Made by a program: the position numbers and the translations under genes. Shown piece after piece: positions 36,355 to 44,259 of a DNA stretch of 64,000 nt. Position 1 is the first letter of the stretch. Every line of letters begins with the position of its first letter. Origin of the DNA: Methylobacterium terricola (lineage in GTDB: Bacteria > Pseudomonadota > Alphaproteobacteria > Rhizobiales > Beijerinckiaceae). The stretch spans positions 62,001 to 126,000 of the forward strand of contig NZ_VDDA01000014.1 in assembly GCF_006151805.1 (NCBI RefSeq). The letters run 5' to 3'. The notes beneath the pieces are model-generated. The model was given only the letters and a program-made list of their open reading frames with translations. It made no database searches and was not told the DNA's origin.

Positions 36355-37281
36355 ATGAATCTGAGGCAGGTCGAGGCGTTTCGCGTCGTGATGCTGCGCG
36401 GATCGATGACGGCGGCGGCCCAGGCGCTGCGGACCTCGCAGCCGAGCGTCAGCCGGCTCATCGCGGAGCTGGAGGCGACGACCGGCCTCAGGCTGTTCGA
36501 GCGCGAGGCCGGCCGGCTGCGCCCGACCGACGAGGGCCTGTCCTTCTACCGCGAGGTCGAGCGCAGCTTCCTCGGCCTCGAGAACCTGGCCCAGGCCGCG
36601 CGGGAGATCAGGGTGTTCGGCAGCGGACGGTTGCGGGTCGCCGCGATGCCCGTGATGGCGCTCGGCTTCATCCCGCGCTGCATCCGGCGCTTCCGCGAGC
36701 GGTTCCCGAACGTCGCGATCTCGCTGCAGATGGGCAGCGACGGCACGGTAATGCGCTGGATGTCGGCTTCGTATTGCGACATCGGCTTCATGGCGAACGT
36801 CGTCGAGACGCCGTTCATCGAGCACCGGCCGCTCTACACGATCCCGGGCCTGTGCGCCCTGCCTCCCGGCCACCGGCTGACGGAGCGGGCCTTCATCGTG
36901 CCGGAGGATCTGGAGGGCGAGCCCTTCATCTCCCTGTCGCTGGAGGACGGGGCGCGGATGCGGGTCGATCGCGCTTTCGAGGCCGCCGGGATCGGCCGCC
37001 AGATGATGCTCGAGACGCCGTTCGGGGCCACCATCTGCGCCCTGGTCGAGCAGGGTCTCGGCGTCGGGATCGTCAACCCGATCGCCGCCGACGACTACCG
37101 CCGCAGCGGCATCGCGTTCCGGCCGTTCCGGCCCGAGATCCCGTTCCACGGCCACGCCCTGTTCCCGAGCCGGCACCTCAGCAACCCGCTGATCGACGGC
37201 TTCCTGGCGGTCGTGCACGAGGAGCTGGCGGGCTACGACACGACGGCGCCCGGATTGGTGGCGGGGGCGCCGGACTTTTGA
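36355..37281 (+). CDS. LysR-family transcriptional regulator (NocR/OccR-like)
   Basis: 308-aa LysR regulator. The ATG at 36355 gives the standard N-terminus MNLRQVEAFRVVMLRGSMTA; the helix-turn-helix is in QALRTSQPSVSRLIAELEAT. GLRLFEREAGRLRPTDEGLS and the effector domain follow. It resembles regulators of opine and amino acid catabolism. It is divergent from the PLP-lyase operon with 83 nt between the starts, so it is the expected activator of that operon. Confidence 0.88.
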   Translation: MNLRQVEAFRVVMLRGSMTAAAQALRTSQPSVSRLIAELEATTGLRLFEREAGRLRPTDEGLSFYREVERSFLGLENLAQAAREIRVFGSGRLRVAAMPVMALGFIPRCIRRFRERFPNVAISLQMGSDGTVMRWMSASYCDIGFMANVVETPFIEHRPLYTIPGLCALPPGHRLTERAFIVPEDLEGEPFISLSLEDGARMRVDRAFEAAGIGRQMMLETPFGATICALVEQGLGVGIVNPIAADDYRRSGIAFRPFRPEIPFHGHALFPSRHLSNPLIDGFLAVVHEELAGYDTTAPGLVAGAPDF

Positions 37282-37333
37282 CAGCCGTGCAGATCGGCCG
37301 AAAATCGCGATGCGACAGGAGGTTGGGCGCGGT

Positions 37334-38503
37334 TCAGCCGAACCGGCCGACGGCAAAGGGCGCGAGGTCGATCGCACTGCGCCCCTCGGTCAAGAGCTCG
37401 GCCGCCGCCTTGCCGATGCCGGCCGAGTGCTTGAAGCCGTGGCCGGAACAGGCCGACACGACGAGGATCCGGCTCTCGTCCGGATGCCGGTCGATGATGA
37501 AGCCGCGGTCGGGCGTGACGGTGTAGAGGCAGGCGGCGGCCCGCACGACCCGGGGCGTCGCACCGGCGAGGCGTCCGGCGATGTGGGTCCGGTACATCGC
37601 GGCGGATTCCTCCGGGGCGACCATGCGGTCGGCCCCGTCGGCGGTGGTGCCCTCCGCGTATTGCTCGGTCGCGACCTTCACGCTGCGCTCGCCGGCTTGC
37701 GGCGGGAAGCCGTAGAAGTACTCGGTATCGCTGGTCCCGTGCATCCAGATATAGACCGGCGCGTCGGCCCGGTAAGCGGTCGCATCGTCGAGGGCGTACC
37801 AGTGCAGGAGCTGGCGCTTCACGCCGAGCAGCCGGTCGAAGGGGGCGCCGAGGAGCGGCGCGGTCCAGGCGCCGGCCGACACCATCACCTCGCCGGCGCT
37901 GAACGGCCCGGCCGAGGTCTCGACCCGGACGCCGTCGCCGTCCCGGCGGATCGACCGCACCTCGACGCCCGTCCGGACGTCGGCGCCGAGCTGCCGGGCG
38001 CGGGCGAGCTGCGCGGCGATGCAGGCCTCTGGCCGGACATAGCCGCCGCCGGGCTCGAAATACGCGATCTCGTCGCCCTGGAGATTCAGGAATTGCGGGA
38101 AGCGGCGGGCGACCTCGCGCCCGTCCAGAACCTCGTGCGCGATGCCGAAGGCGCGGGCGGCGGCAATCGAGTTGCGGACGAAATCCGGCTTGCCGTGATG
38201 CGAGGCCGCGCCGGTCCCCGGCGCCATGACCAGCGCCCCGCAGGCCTCGAGCAGGCGCTCCCCGGTCTCGGCCTCGAGCTCGCGCCAGATGCGGTGGGAC
38301 TCGAGCACGAAGGGCACGTAATCCTGCCCCTCGCCGACGGCCTGGCGCGTGATGCGCGTCTCGCCGTGGCTCGACCCCATCTCGTGGGGCGGGGCGAACC
38401 GGTCGAGGCCGATGACGCGCGCCCCGCGCTGGGCCAGCTGGTACAGCGCCGCGCTGCCCATGGCCCCGAGGCCGATTACCAGGAAGTCCGCCCGCTCACC
38501 CAT
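37334..38503 (-). CDS. N-methyl amino acid oxidase (monomeric sarcosine/N-methyltryptophan oxidase family)
   Basis: 389-aa flavoprotein of the MSOX/SolA family. FLVIGLGAMGSAALYQLAQR binds FAD; SSHGETRITRQAVGEGQDYV is the family block with the arginine near the flavin. The covalent-flavin cysteine is expected in the C-terminal RAAACLYTVTPDRGFIIDRH segment, where a CLYT motif is present. GHGFKHSAGIGKAAAELL completes the fold. It oxidises N-methyl amino acids to the free amino acid, formaldehyde and H2O2; formaldehyde is directly usable by a methylotroph. It converges on the LysR gene and lies 63 nt downstream of the TRAP binding protein. Confidence 0.9.
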   Translation of the reverse strand: MGERADFLVIGLGAMGSAALYQLAQRGARVIGLDRFAPPHEMGSSHGETRITRQAVGEGQDYVPFVLESHRIWRELEAETGERLLEACGALVMAPGTGAASHHGKPDFVRNSIAAARAFGIAHEVLDGREVARRFPQFLNLQGDEIAYFEPGGGYVRPEACIAAQLARARQLGADVRTGVEVRSIRRDGDGVRVETSAGPFSAGEVMVSAGAWTAPLLGAPFDRLLGVKRQLLHWYALDDATAYRADAPVYIWMHGTSDTEYFYGFPPQAGERSVKVATEQYAEGTTADGADRMVAPEESAAMYRTHIAGRLAGATPRVVRAAACLYTVTPDRGFIIDRHPDESRILVVSACSGHGFKHSAGIGKAAAELLTEGRSAIDLAPFAVGRFG

Positions 38504-38566
38504 CTTTGCCGCCTCGCTCGTTGTCGTCGGCCTGAGGCTGCCCGATCGGCGGGGCGTGAGGCAAGG

Positions 38567-39577
38567 TCAGGCGCCGAGGGGTCCGGTATGACGCTCCAGC
38601 GCGCTCCAGGCCTCCGGCCCGAACTTCGCCTTCCACTCGGCGTAATAGCCGGAGGCGGCGAGGGCGGCCCGGAAGGGGGCACGGTCCGGCGTGTTGACGA
38701 CGAGGCCCTTGGCGCGCAGCCGCGCCTCGCCCTGCGCGTTCATCTCGGCGAAGGCTTGGCGCTGGCGCGCGACCGCATCGTCGAAGTGGCGCCCGATCAG
38801 CGCCTGCGCGTCGCCCGACAGGGCGTCCCAGGTGCGGCCATGGGCGAGGAGCCACAGCCCGTCCCAGGAATGCCCGGTGCGCGAGAGGTATTTCTGCACC
38901 TCGTAGACCCGCGTCGCCTCGATCTGCGGCAGCGAGTTCTCCATCCCGTCGGCCACCCGGGTCTGCAGGGCGGCGTAGGTCTCGGCGAGGTTGATGGTGG
39001 TGGGCGAGGCCCCGAGCGCCTTGAACAGGGAGGTCAGCAGCGGGCTCGGCGGCACCCGGATCTTGAGACCGCGCAGGTCGGCCACCGTCTCGACCGGCCG
39101 CACGCTGGTGATCACGTCGCGAAACCCGTTGTCGACGATCCGGAAAGCCCTCAGCCCGAACGGTCTGAGGCTGTCACGGATGCGCGCGCTCAGGGGCCCG
39201 TCGTCGAGGGCGGACCAGAGCGGACCATAGCCGGAGAAGGCATAGGCCACGCCCGGGATCCCGGCGAGCGGCACCAGGGTCTGGAGCGAGCTCGCCGAGG
39301 TGAGGGTGAAGGCGATGGCACCGGAGCGAAGCTGCGACTGCATGCTGAGCTCGCTGCCGAGCTGGCTGTCGGGATAGAGCGTGATGTCGATCCGGCCGTC
39401 GCTCTCGGTCCGGATGGCGTCGAGGGCCTCGACGAGACAGGTGGTGGCCGGGTGGGCCTGCGGCATCGGCGAGCCCATGCTCAGGCGCAAGGACTCGGCC
39501 CGGCTGCCCCGGACGGCGAGGGGAGTGAGCAGCATCCCCGCTCCCATCCCCCGCACGATCGTTCTGCGCGTCGGCAT
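38567..39577 (-). CDS. TRAP transporter solute-binding protein (DctP family), orphan
   Basis: 336-aa periplasmic binding protein. It starts MPTRRTIVRGMGAGMLLTPL, a signal with an RR pair resembling a Tat signal, cleaved near GSRA. The family regions are SPMPQAHPATTCLVEALDAI, LGSELSMQSQLRSGAIAFTL, GLKIRVPPSPLLTSLFKALG (with the ligand-binding Arg) and a TYAALQTRVADGMENSLPQI. No DctQ/DctM membrane subunits are in the window. It shares orientation with the N-methyl amino acid oxidase, so its ligand may be an N-methylated acid. Confidence 0.9.
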   Translation of the reverse strand: MPTRRTIVRGMGAGMLLTPLAVRGSRAESLRLSMGSPMPQAHPATTCLVEALDAIRTESDGRIDITLYPDSQLGSELSMQSQLRSGAIAFTLTSASSLQTLVPLAGIPGVAYAFSGYGPLWSALDDGPLSARIRDSLRPFGLRAFRIVDNGFRDVITSVRPVETVADLRGLKIRVPPSPLLTSLFKALGASPTTINLAETYAALQTRVADGMENSLPQIEATRVYEVQKYLSRTGHSWDGLWLLAHGRTWDALSGDAQALIGRHFDDAVARQRQAFAEMNAQGEARLRAKGLVVNTPDRAPFRAALAASGYYAEWKAKFGPEAWSALERHTGPLGA

Positions 39578-40263
39578 CGTCCGCCCTCCCGTCGGTGTCG
39601 CCCCGTTTGGCCCGGAGTGTAGCCGGGAGCGGCCCGCGCCGGCAGAGCCCGGACGGTGATGCCTCCACTGCGCCGGCGCCATGCTCCGGCGACGAGCGTC
39701 CGCTCGTCGACGAGGGTTCATCATCGCCGGGGAGGGGGGGTCGATGTCGAACGCGTCCCACTGCCGGGCGAGGTCGTCCGCCACTGGTCACCGGCGAGCG
39801 GCCGTACCGCAGGCCTGCTCGCATGCGCTCGCCGCCGTGAATCCCTCCTCCGTCGTTCCGGGGCCGCGGAGCGGAACCTGGGATCCCGCTCCGGTGACGG
39901 CACGAAAGGCCTGGAACGCCGGCCCTCCGATCCTCCGCCGTCGGCCGTGACCGATCCCGGGGTCTCGACTGCCTCATGCCTCAGGATGACGTCGAGAGAT
40001 AATGAGGCCGTCGTGATGGCGATGGCCATAAGACTACGATATTTACTATGTCGACCGGGCCGGACATGATTAAATAGTCCTAGGTATAAATACCTTGTAT
40101 TGTCAGATCGTGCCATCACGGCGCCTCCCGGAGCCCGGCATCTCCTGCGATGCCGTTCTGACATGTGTCGCGTCGCCGATCGAGGTCGCCCCTCCCGCCG
40201 CGGCGGCAATCACCGAACCCGGCCCATGCAAGACCAGCCCGCTGGTTCGAGCCAATTCCCAAA
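39578..40263. other. long non-coding region with an AT-rich island, left flank of the replication region
   Basis: About 690 nt without a convincing gene; short open frames have no family features. From about 40018 to 40110 the base composition drops sharply in GC, with TTTACTATG, ATGATTAAATAG and the small palindrome GGTATAAATACC at 40083-40094. Given the repC gene downstream, this may be a DNA-unwinding element or a promoter region. That is inference. Confidence 0.5.
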
Positions 40264-40477
40264 GAATCTCCCGAATCAGGCAAGGAACCATTCGCGAATC
40301 ACGCCGTGAAGCCGAGTCGCGGCCACAGATCACGGCAGGGCTCGCGCAGAATCACCCGAATCGTGCGATTCACCTGTGAATCGAAATTAAGAATCGCGCC
40401 CGAATCTCGACTCGGCGTTGCCCGCCACGGCCGAGTCGTGACACGACTCGTAACGTTACGAGTCGTGGAGCCGAATC
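40264..40477. promoter_or_regulatory. cluster of 15 GANTC (CcrM methylation) sites in front of the copy-control gene
   Basis: GANTC pentamers start at 40264, 40273, 40296, 40314, 40349, 40358, 40367, 40378, 40391, 40402, 40409, 40433, 40445, 40460 and 40473. In DNA of about 70 percent GC fewer than one is expected in 214 bp. Several are 9-13 bp apart, close to a helical turn. GANTC is the target of the alphaproteobacterial cell-cycle methyltransferase CcrM, and such sites are known in regulatory regions of repABC-type replicons. The cluster runs into the leader of the gene at 40479. Confidence 0.85.
40442..40467. promoter_or_regulatory. 26-bp perfect palindrome over the leader of the small RHH-like gene
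   Basis: CACGACTCGTAAC followed by GTTACGAGTCGTG, without a mismatch, ends 11 nt before the ATG at 40479 and covers the ribosome-binding area. The half-motif GAGTCGTG is also present just upstream (40433-40440), so the region has three copies. It is a natural operator for the downstream DNA-binding-type protein. Each arm includes a GANTC site, which would link binding to methylation state. Confidence 0.75.
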
Positions 40478-40478
40478 G

Positions 40479-40676
40479 ATGGCCGACACCCCGTCTCAGC
40501 GCGTCAAGAAGCTCCGTGAGGCCCGCAAGGCGTCCGGGGAGCTGGAGACGAATGTCTGGGTGCCGGCACAGGTCCAGCAGGCGATCGACGCGGCGGTGCG
40601 TGAGGGCAAGTTCCCGAACCGCCGTCTCGCGATCATCCACGCGCTCGAACAAGCCTTCGTGGAGCCGAACATGTAG
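40479..40676 (+). CDS. small ribbon-helix-helix-like protein, probable copy-control repressor
   Basis: 65-aa basic protein. After a charged N-terminus (SQRVKKLREARKASGELE) comes one short strand (TNVWVP) and two helices (AQVQQAIDAAVREGKF, NRRLAIIHALEQAF), the layout of CopG/RHH DNA-binding proteins. It is followed by a strong terminator and then repC, and preceded by a perfect palindrome. The position matches small plasmid repressors that set replication frequency. It does not resemble RepA or RepB. The family call rests on secondary-structure pattern only. Confidence 0.65.
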   Translation: MADTPSQRVKKLREARKASGELETNVWVPAQVQQAIDAAVREGKFPNRRLAIIHALEQAFVEPNM

Positions 40677-40687
40677 ACGCGGCAAAG

Positions 40688-40774
40688 CAAAAAGCGCCGA
40701 GGTGGGGACCTCGACGCTTTTTTGGATCTCATAACGGGGGCTGGGGAAGCCGCCGCTGGAAGACCGGATTGGCA
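40688..40774 (-). ncRNA. predicted antisense RNA opposite the repC leader
   Basis: On the minus strand TTGACG (40808-40803) and TAGAAG (40785-40780) are spaced by 17 nt, a good vegetative promoter. Transcription would start near 40773 and stop at the hairpin with T-run at 40691-40724, giving an RNA of about 85 nt complementary to the untranslated leader of repC. repABC plasmids carry a small antisense RNA in exactly this place, which lowers RepC translation and causes incompatibility. No transcript evidence is available here. Confidence 0.6.
40691..40724. terminator. bidirectional intrinsic terminator between the small gene and repC
   Basis: AGCGCCGAGGT, loop GGGG, ACCTCGACGCT, then six T on the plus strand. 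On the minus strand the same hairpin is followed by a T-run as well (AGCGCT then TTTTT). So it ends the small gene's transcript and can also end a leftward transcript from the repC leader. Confidence 0.85.
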
Positions 40775-40779
40775 TCCTC

Positions 40780-40808
40780 CTTCTAGCGGTTCCCGCACTC
40801 ACCGTCAA
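40780..40808 (-). promoter_or_regulatory. promoter of the predicted antisense RNA
   Basis: Minus-strand -35 TTGACG at 40803-40808 and -10 TAGAAG at 40780-40785, spacer 17 nt. The repC start lies 55 nt to the right on the other strand. Confidence 0.55.
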
Positions 40809-40862
40809 TGACGCCCGCTCGGGCGAACGGTCCCGCTTTGCCTCCGTCCAAGGAGGTGTGGA

Positions 40863-42059
40863 GTGGAGATGGTTCAGACCGGGGGCCGGCCGCTGACGCG
40901 CGCCGCCCTCGCTGGGAAGAGACGCGCCCTCGAGGACGGGCGCATCGTCACGCGCAAGGAACTGTCCGCATCCGCCCGGGAGGCCGCGAAGGCGCTCGGA
41001 TTGCGCCCGGCCCTCCGGCTGGTCCTGTCCGAGCTCGTCGCCGCCTGGGGCGAGCAGGCTTGGGCACGCCTGATCGTGTGGCCGTCGAACGAGTACCTGG
41101 TCTCGCGGACCGGGCTGTCGGAGCGCGCCGTGCGCTACGCTCTGCGCGACCTCGTGGCATTGGAGATCGTCGCGCCGAAGGATTCGGCGAACGGCAAGCG
41201 CTACGCCGTGCGCGCCCGCGACGGCACCGTCCTCGACGCCTTCGGGTTCGACCTGACGCCGCTCTACGCCCGGCGGGGCGACTGGACGCTGGCGATCCAG
41301 GCCCGCGCCGACGCGCGCGAGCGCCGCCGCCGCAGCTTCGACCTGCTGACCATGCACCGGCGCGCCGTCGGGGAAGCGTTGCAGGCGCTCGTCCAGCGCC
41401 ACCCGGGCACCGCCATCGCCGACCTCACAGCGGTGCAGGCGAGCCTGGAGGCGAGCACGCCCGACCGCCGCGGCCGGGGCGACCCGGAGACGGTGCTGGA
41501 GGCCTGGGGAGAACTGCGCCAGCTGGTCGAGCAGCGCTTCTACGCAGCCGGCTGTGACGGCACGTCCTGCCGCCACGTAGAAGCAGAGAAAGGATCTCCT
41601 ATCGAGGCTTGTGACAACGGGAGAGACCACGACCGGGCTCGGGCCGCTCGCGATCGGGGCGGCGACTCGGCGGGGACATCGGGCATCGTCGCGCCGACGG
41701 AACGACCGGACGCGGATCCGGCCCCTCAGCTCGTCGTCGAGGCCTGCCCGGTGGTGCGCGAGCTGGTCGGCGGGGAGATCCGGGAGGAACACGAGGTCTT
41801 CGATGCCGGGCGGCAACTCCGGGCGGCGATCGGCGTGCATCCGAGCGCCTGGGGCGAGGCCTGCGCGACGGTGGGTCCCTACGGCGCGGCGATCCTGGTG
41901 CTGATCGTGGCCCAGCTCCACGACGACGACGCGACCTCCGGGCGGAACCGGATCCGCAACCCGGGCGGCTATTTCCGGCGCCTCGTGCGCCTGGCAGGGG
42001 AGGGGAGGTACCAGGCCGGAACCGAGCTTCTGGCCATGCGCCGGCGGCGGTTGATGTAG
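40863..42059 (+). CDS. repC: RepC-family plasmid replication initiator
   Basis: 398-aa RepC-like replication protein. The N-terminal winged-helix part has IVWPSNEYLVSRTGLSERAV, RYALRDLVALEIVAPKDSAN, then GKRYAVRARDG and FGFDLTPLYARRGDW. After a variable middle (about residues 220-285), the C-terminal domain has LVVEACPVVRELVGG, VHPSAWGEACATVGPYGAAI and a final NPGGYFRRLVRLAGEGRYQA, all characteristic of RepC. The GTG at 40863 has AGGAGG 6 nt upstream; an ATG at 40869 is the alternative. In repABC plasmids the origin lies inside repC. Here no repA/repB partition genes precede it. Confidence 0.9.
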   Translation: MEMVQTGGRPLTRAALAGKRRALEDGRIVTRKELSASAREAAKALGLRPALRLVLSELVAAWGEQAWARLIVWPSNEYLVSRTGLSERAVRYALRDLVALEIVAPKDSANGKRYAVRARDGTVLDAFGFDLTPLYARRGDWTLAIQARADARERRRRSFDLLTMHRRAVGEALQALVQRHPGTAIADLTAVQASLEASTPDRRGRGDPETVLEAWGELRQLVEQRFYAAGCDGTSCRHVEAEKGSPIEACDNGRDHDRARAARDRGGDSAGTSGIVAPTERPDADPAPQLVVEACPVVRELVGGEIREEHEVFDAGRQLRAAIGVHPSAWGEACATVGPYGAAILVLIVAQLHDDDATSGRNRIRNPGGYFRRLVRLAGEGRYQAGTELLAMRRRRLM

Positions 42060-42156
42060 CGGGGGAAACCGTGCCCGATCGACAAGGAGAGCTTTCCGGT
42101 GCCGAGGTTTTCTTCCGTGTGCCGGTGGACATCGCGCGCCTAAGGTCGCCCTCGGC

Positions 42157-44259
42157 ATGACGACGCATCCCCAGATCCGACTCGGCGCCGATATCGGCGG
42201 CACCTTCACCGACATCGTGCTCGACGTGCGGGGCCGCCTGCACTCGACCAAGGTGCTCACCACCTACGCGGCACCCGAACAGGCGATCCTCGACGGGCTG
42301 GCGATCCTGACCCGGGAAGCCGGAATCTCCGCCGGCGAGATCGACCTGGCGATTCACGGCACCACGCTCGCCACCAACGCGCTGATCGCCCGCCGCGGCG
42401 CCCGGGTGGCGTTCGTGACCACGCAAGGGTTCCGCGACGTGATCGAGATGCGGACCGAGAACCGGTTCGCGCAATACGACCTCGCCATCCGGCTCCCGGC
42501 CCCCCTCGTTCCGCGGGAGGACCGGTTCCCGATCGGCGGCCGGATCGGGGCGCGGGGCGACGAGCTGCAGGCGCTCGACGAGGCCGCGCTGGAAGCGCTG
42601 GCCGAGACCCTGGCCGCCGGCGGCTACGGGGCGGTGGCGATCGGCTTCATCCATTCCTACGCCAACCCGGCCCATGAGCGGCGCGCCCGCGAGATCCTGG
42701 GCCGACGGGTGAGCGTGCCGATCTCGCTCTCGTCCGAGGTCTCGCCGCAGATGCGGGAATTCGAGCGCTTCACCACCGTCTGCGCCAACGCCTATGTCCG
42801 CCCGCTGATGGCGGATTACCTCGGGCGGCTGGAGATCCGCCTGCGCGAGGCCGGCGCGGCCTGCCCGGTGGTGATGATCCATTCCGGCGGCGGCCTCGTC
42901 TCGCTCGGGACGGCCGCCGAGTTCCCGGTCCGCCTGGTCGAATCCGGGCCGGCGGGCGGGGCGATCTTCGCCACCGACGTCGCCCGGCGCTTCGATCTCA
43001 CGAGCACCGTGTCCTACGACATGGGCGGCACCACCGCGAAGATCTGCCTGATCGAGGAGTTCCAGCCGCGCACCGCGCGCACCTTCGAGGTCGCGCGCAC
43101 CACCCGCTTCGCCGAGGGCTCGGGCATCCCGATCTCGATCCCGGTGATCGAGATGATCGAGATCGGGGCCGGCGGCGGCTCGATCGCCTCGGTCGACGCG
43201 ATGGGCCGGATCCAGACCGGGCCCGACAGCGCCGGCTCGGAGCCGGGCCCGGCCTGCTACGGCCGCGGCGGCGCGCTGCCGACCATCACCGATGCCGATC
43301 TCCTGCTCGGCAAGCTCGATCCCGAGACCTTCGCCGGCGGGGCGATCCGGCTGTCGCGCGAGGCCGCCGAGACGGCGTTGCGGGCAGAGGTCGGCGACCG
43401 GCTCGGGCTCGCCCTGGTGCCGGCCGCCTTCGGCGTCGCCGAGGTCGTCGACGAGAACATGGCGAATGCCGCGCGGGTCCACGCGGTCGAGAACGGCCGC
43501 GACCTCGCCGGCGGCGTGATGATCGCCTTCGGGGGCGCCGCGCCCCTCCACGCCGCGCGGCTCTGCGAAAAACTCGACATCGCGCTCTGCCTGGTGCCGG
43601 CGGGGGCCGGCGTCGGCTCGGCGATCGGCTTCCTCAAGGCGCCGTTCGGCTACGAGGCGGTCGGCTCGCGGGTGTTCCGGCTCTCCGCCTTCGACGGCGC
43701 TGGGCTGGCCGCGCAGGTGGCGGAGTTGAGCGGAACGGCGGAGCGCTTCGTCCGGGCCGGCACCCAGGCGCCGCTCACCCGCGAGGTCACGGCCTTCATG
43801 CGCTATGCCGGGCAGGGCTGGGAGATTCCGGTGCCGCTGCCGGACGGCTCCATCGACGCCGCGGCGTTGCGCGCCCTGTTCCGCGAGCATTACGCCCGGT
43901 TCTTCGGCCGGCCGGTCGACGGGCTCGAGGGGCTCGACATCGAGATCGTCACCATTTCGGTGAAGTTGCAGGACACGCGCGAGGCTCCGTCCCGCCACAC
44001 CCTGGACCCGATCGGCCGGCCCATCGTCGCCCAGGCCGGCACGCGCCCGGTCTTCGATCCGGCGAGCGGGGAGACGCGCGACAGCGCGGTGGTGGCCCGC
44101 GACGCGCTCGCCCCCGGCGACCGGGTCGAGGGGCCCGCGGTGATCGTCGAGCGCGAGACCTCGACCCTCGTCACCTCCCGGTTCGATGCCGTGCTCCAGG
44201 GCGACGGCTCGCTCCTCCTGGTCCGCAAAGGGTTCGGCGCGAAAGGGTTCGGTTCATGA
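42157..44259 (+). CDS. hyuA: hydantoinase/oxoprolinase subunit A (N-methylhydantoinase A type)
   Basis: 700-aa ATP-dependent HyuA subunit. The actin-like ATP fold begins LGADIGGTFTDIVLDVRG, followed by AIHGTTLATNALIARRGARV, the second phosphate motif in VSYDMGGTTAKICLIEE and a GAGGGSIASVDAMGRIQTGP block. These enzymes open hydantoin, N-methylhydantoin or 5-oxoproline rings with ATP, together with HyuB. The stop overlaps the ATG of HyuB (4 nt). The gene begins 97 nt after repC on the same strand, with no terminator recognised between. Confidence 0.93.
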   Translation: MTTHPQIRLGADIGGTFTDIVLDVRGRLHSTKVLTTYAAPEQAILDGLAILTREAGISAGEIDLAIHGTTLATNALIARRGARVAFVTTQGFRDVIEMRTENRFAQYDLAIRLPAPLVPREDRFPIGGRIGARGDELQALDEAALEALAETLAAGGYGAVAIGFIHSYANPAHERRAREILGRRVSVPISLSSEVSPQMREFERFTTVCANAYVRPLMADYLGRLEIRLREAGAACPVVMIHSGGGLVSLGTAAEFPVRLVESGPAGGAIFATDVARRFDLTSTVSYDMGGTTAKICLIEEFQPRTARTFEVARTTRFAEGSGIPISIPVIEMIEIGAGGGSIASVDAMGRIQTGPDSAGSEPGPACYGRGGALPTITDADLLLGKLDPETFAGGAIRLSREAAETALRAEVGDRLGLALVPAAFGVAEVVDENMANAARVHAVENGRDLAGGVMIAFGGAAPLHAARLCEKLDIALCLVPAGAGVGSAIGFLKAPFGYEAVGSRVFRLSAFDGAGLAAQVAELSGTAERFVRAGTQAPLTREVTAFMRYAGQGWEIPVPLPDGSIDAAALRALFREHYARFFGRPVDGLEGLDIEIVTISVKLQDTREAPSRHTLDPIGRPIVAQAGTRPVFDPASGETRDSAVVARDALAPGDRVEGPAVIVERETSTLVTSRFDAVLQGDGSLLLVRKGFGAKGFGS

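Noticed and set aside
37310-39622. A plus-strand open frame of about 770 codons across the sarcosine-oxidase-type and TRAP receptor genes
   Set aside because: Antisense frame with no domain; both minus-strand genes are clear family members.
40264-40477. Classical iterons for a Rep protein
   Set aside because: The repeated unit is only the GANTC pentamer with variable flanks, unlike 17-22 bp iterons; the methylation-site reading fits better.
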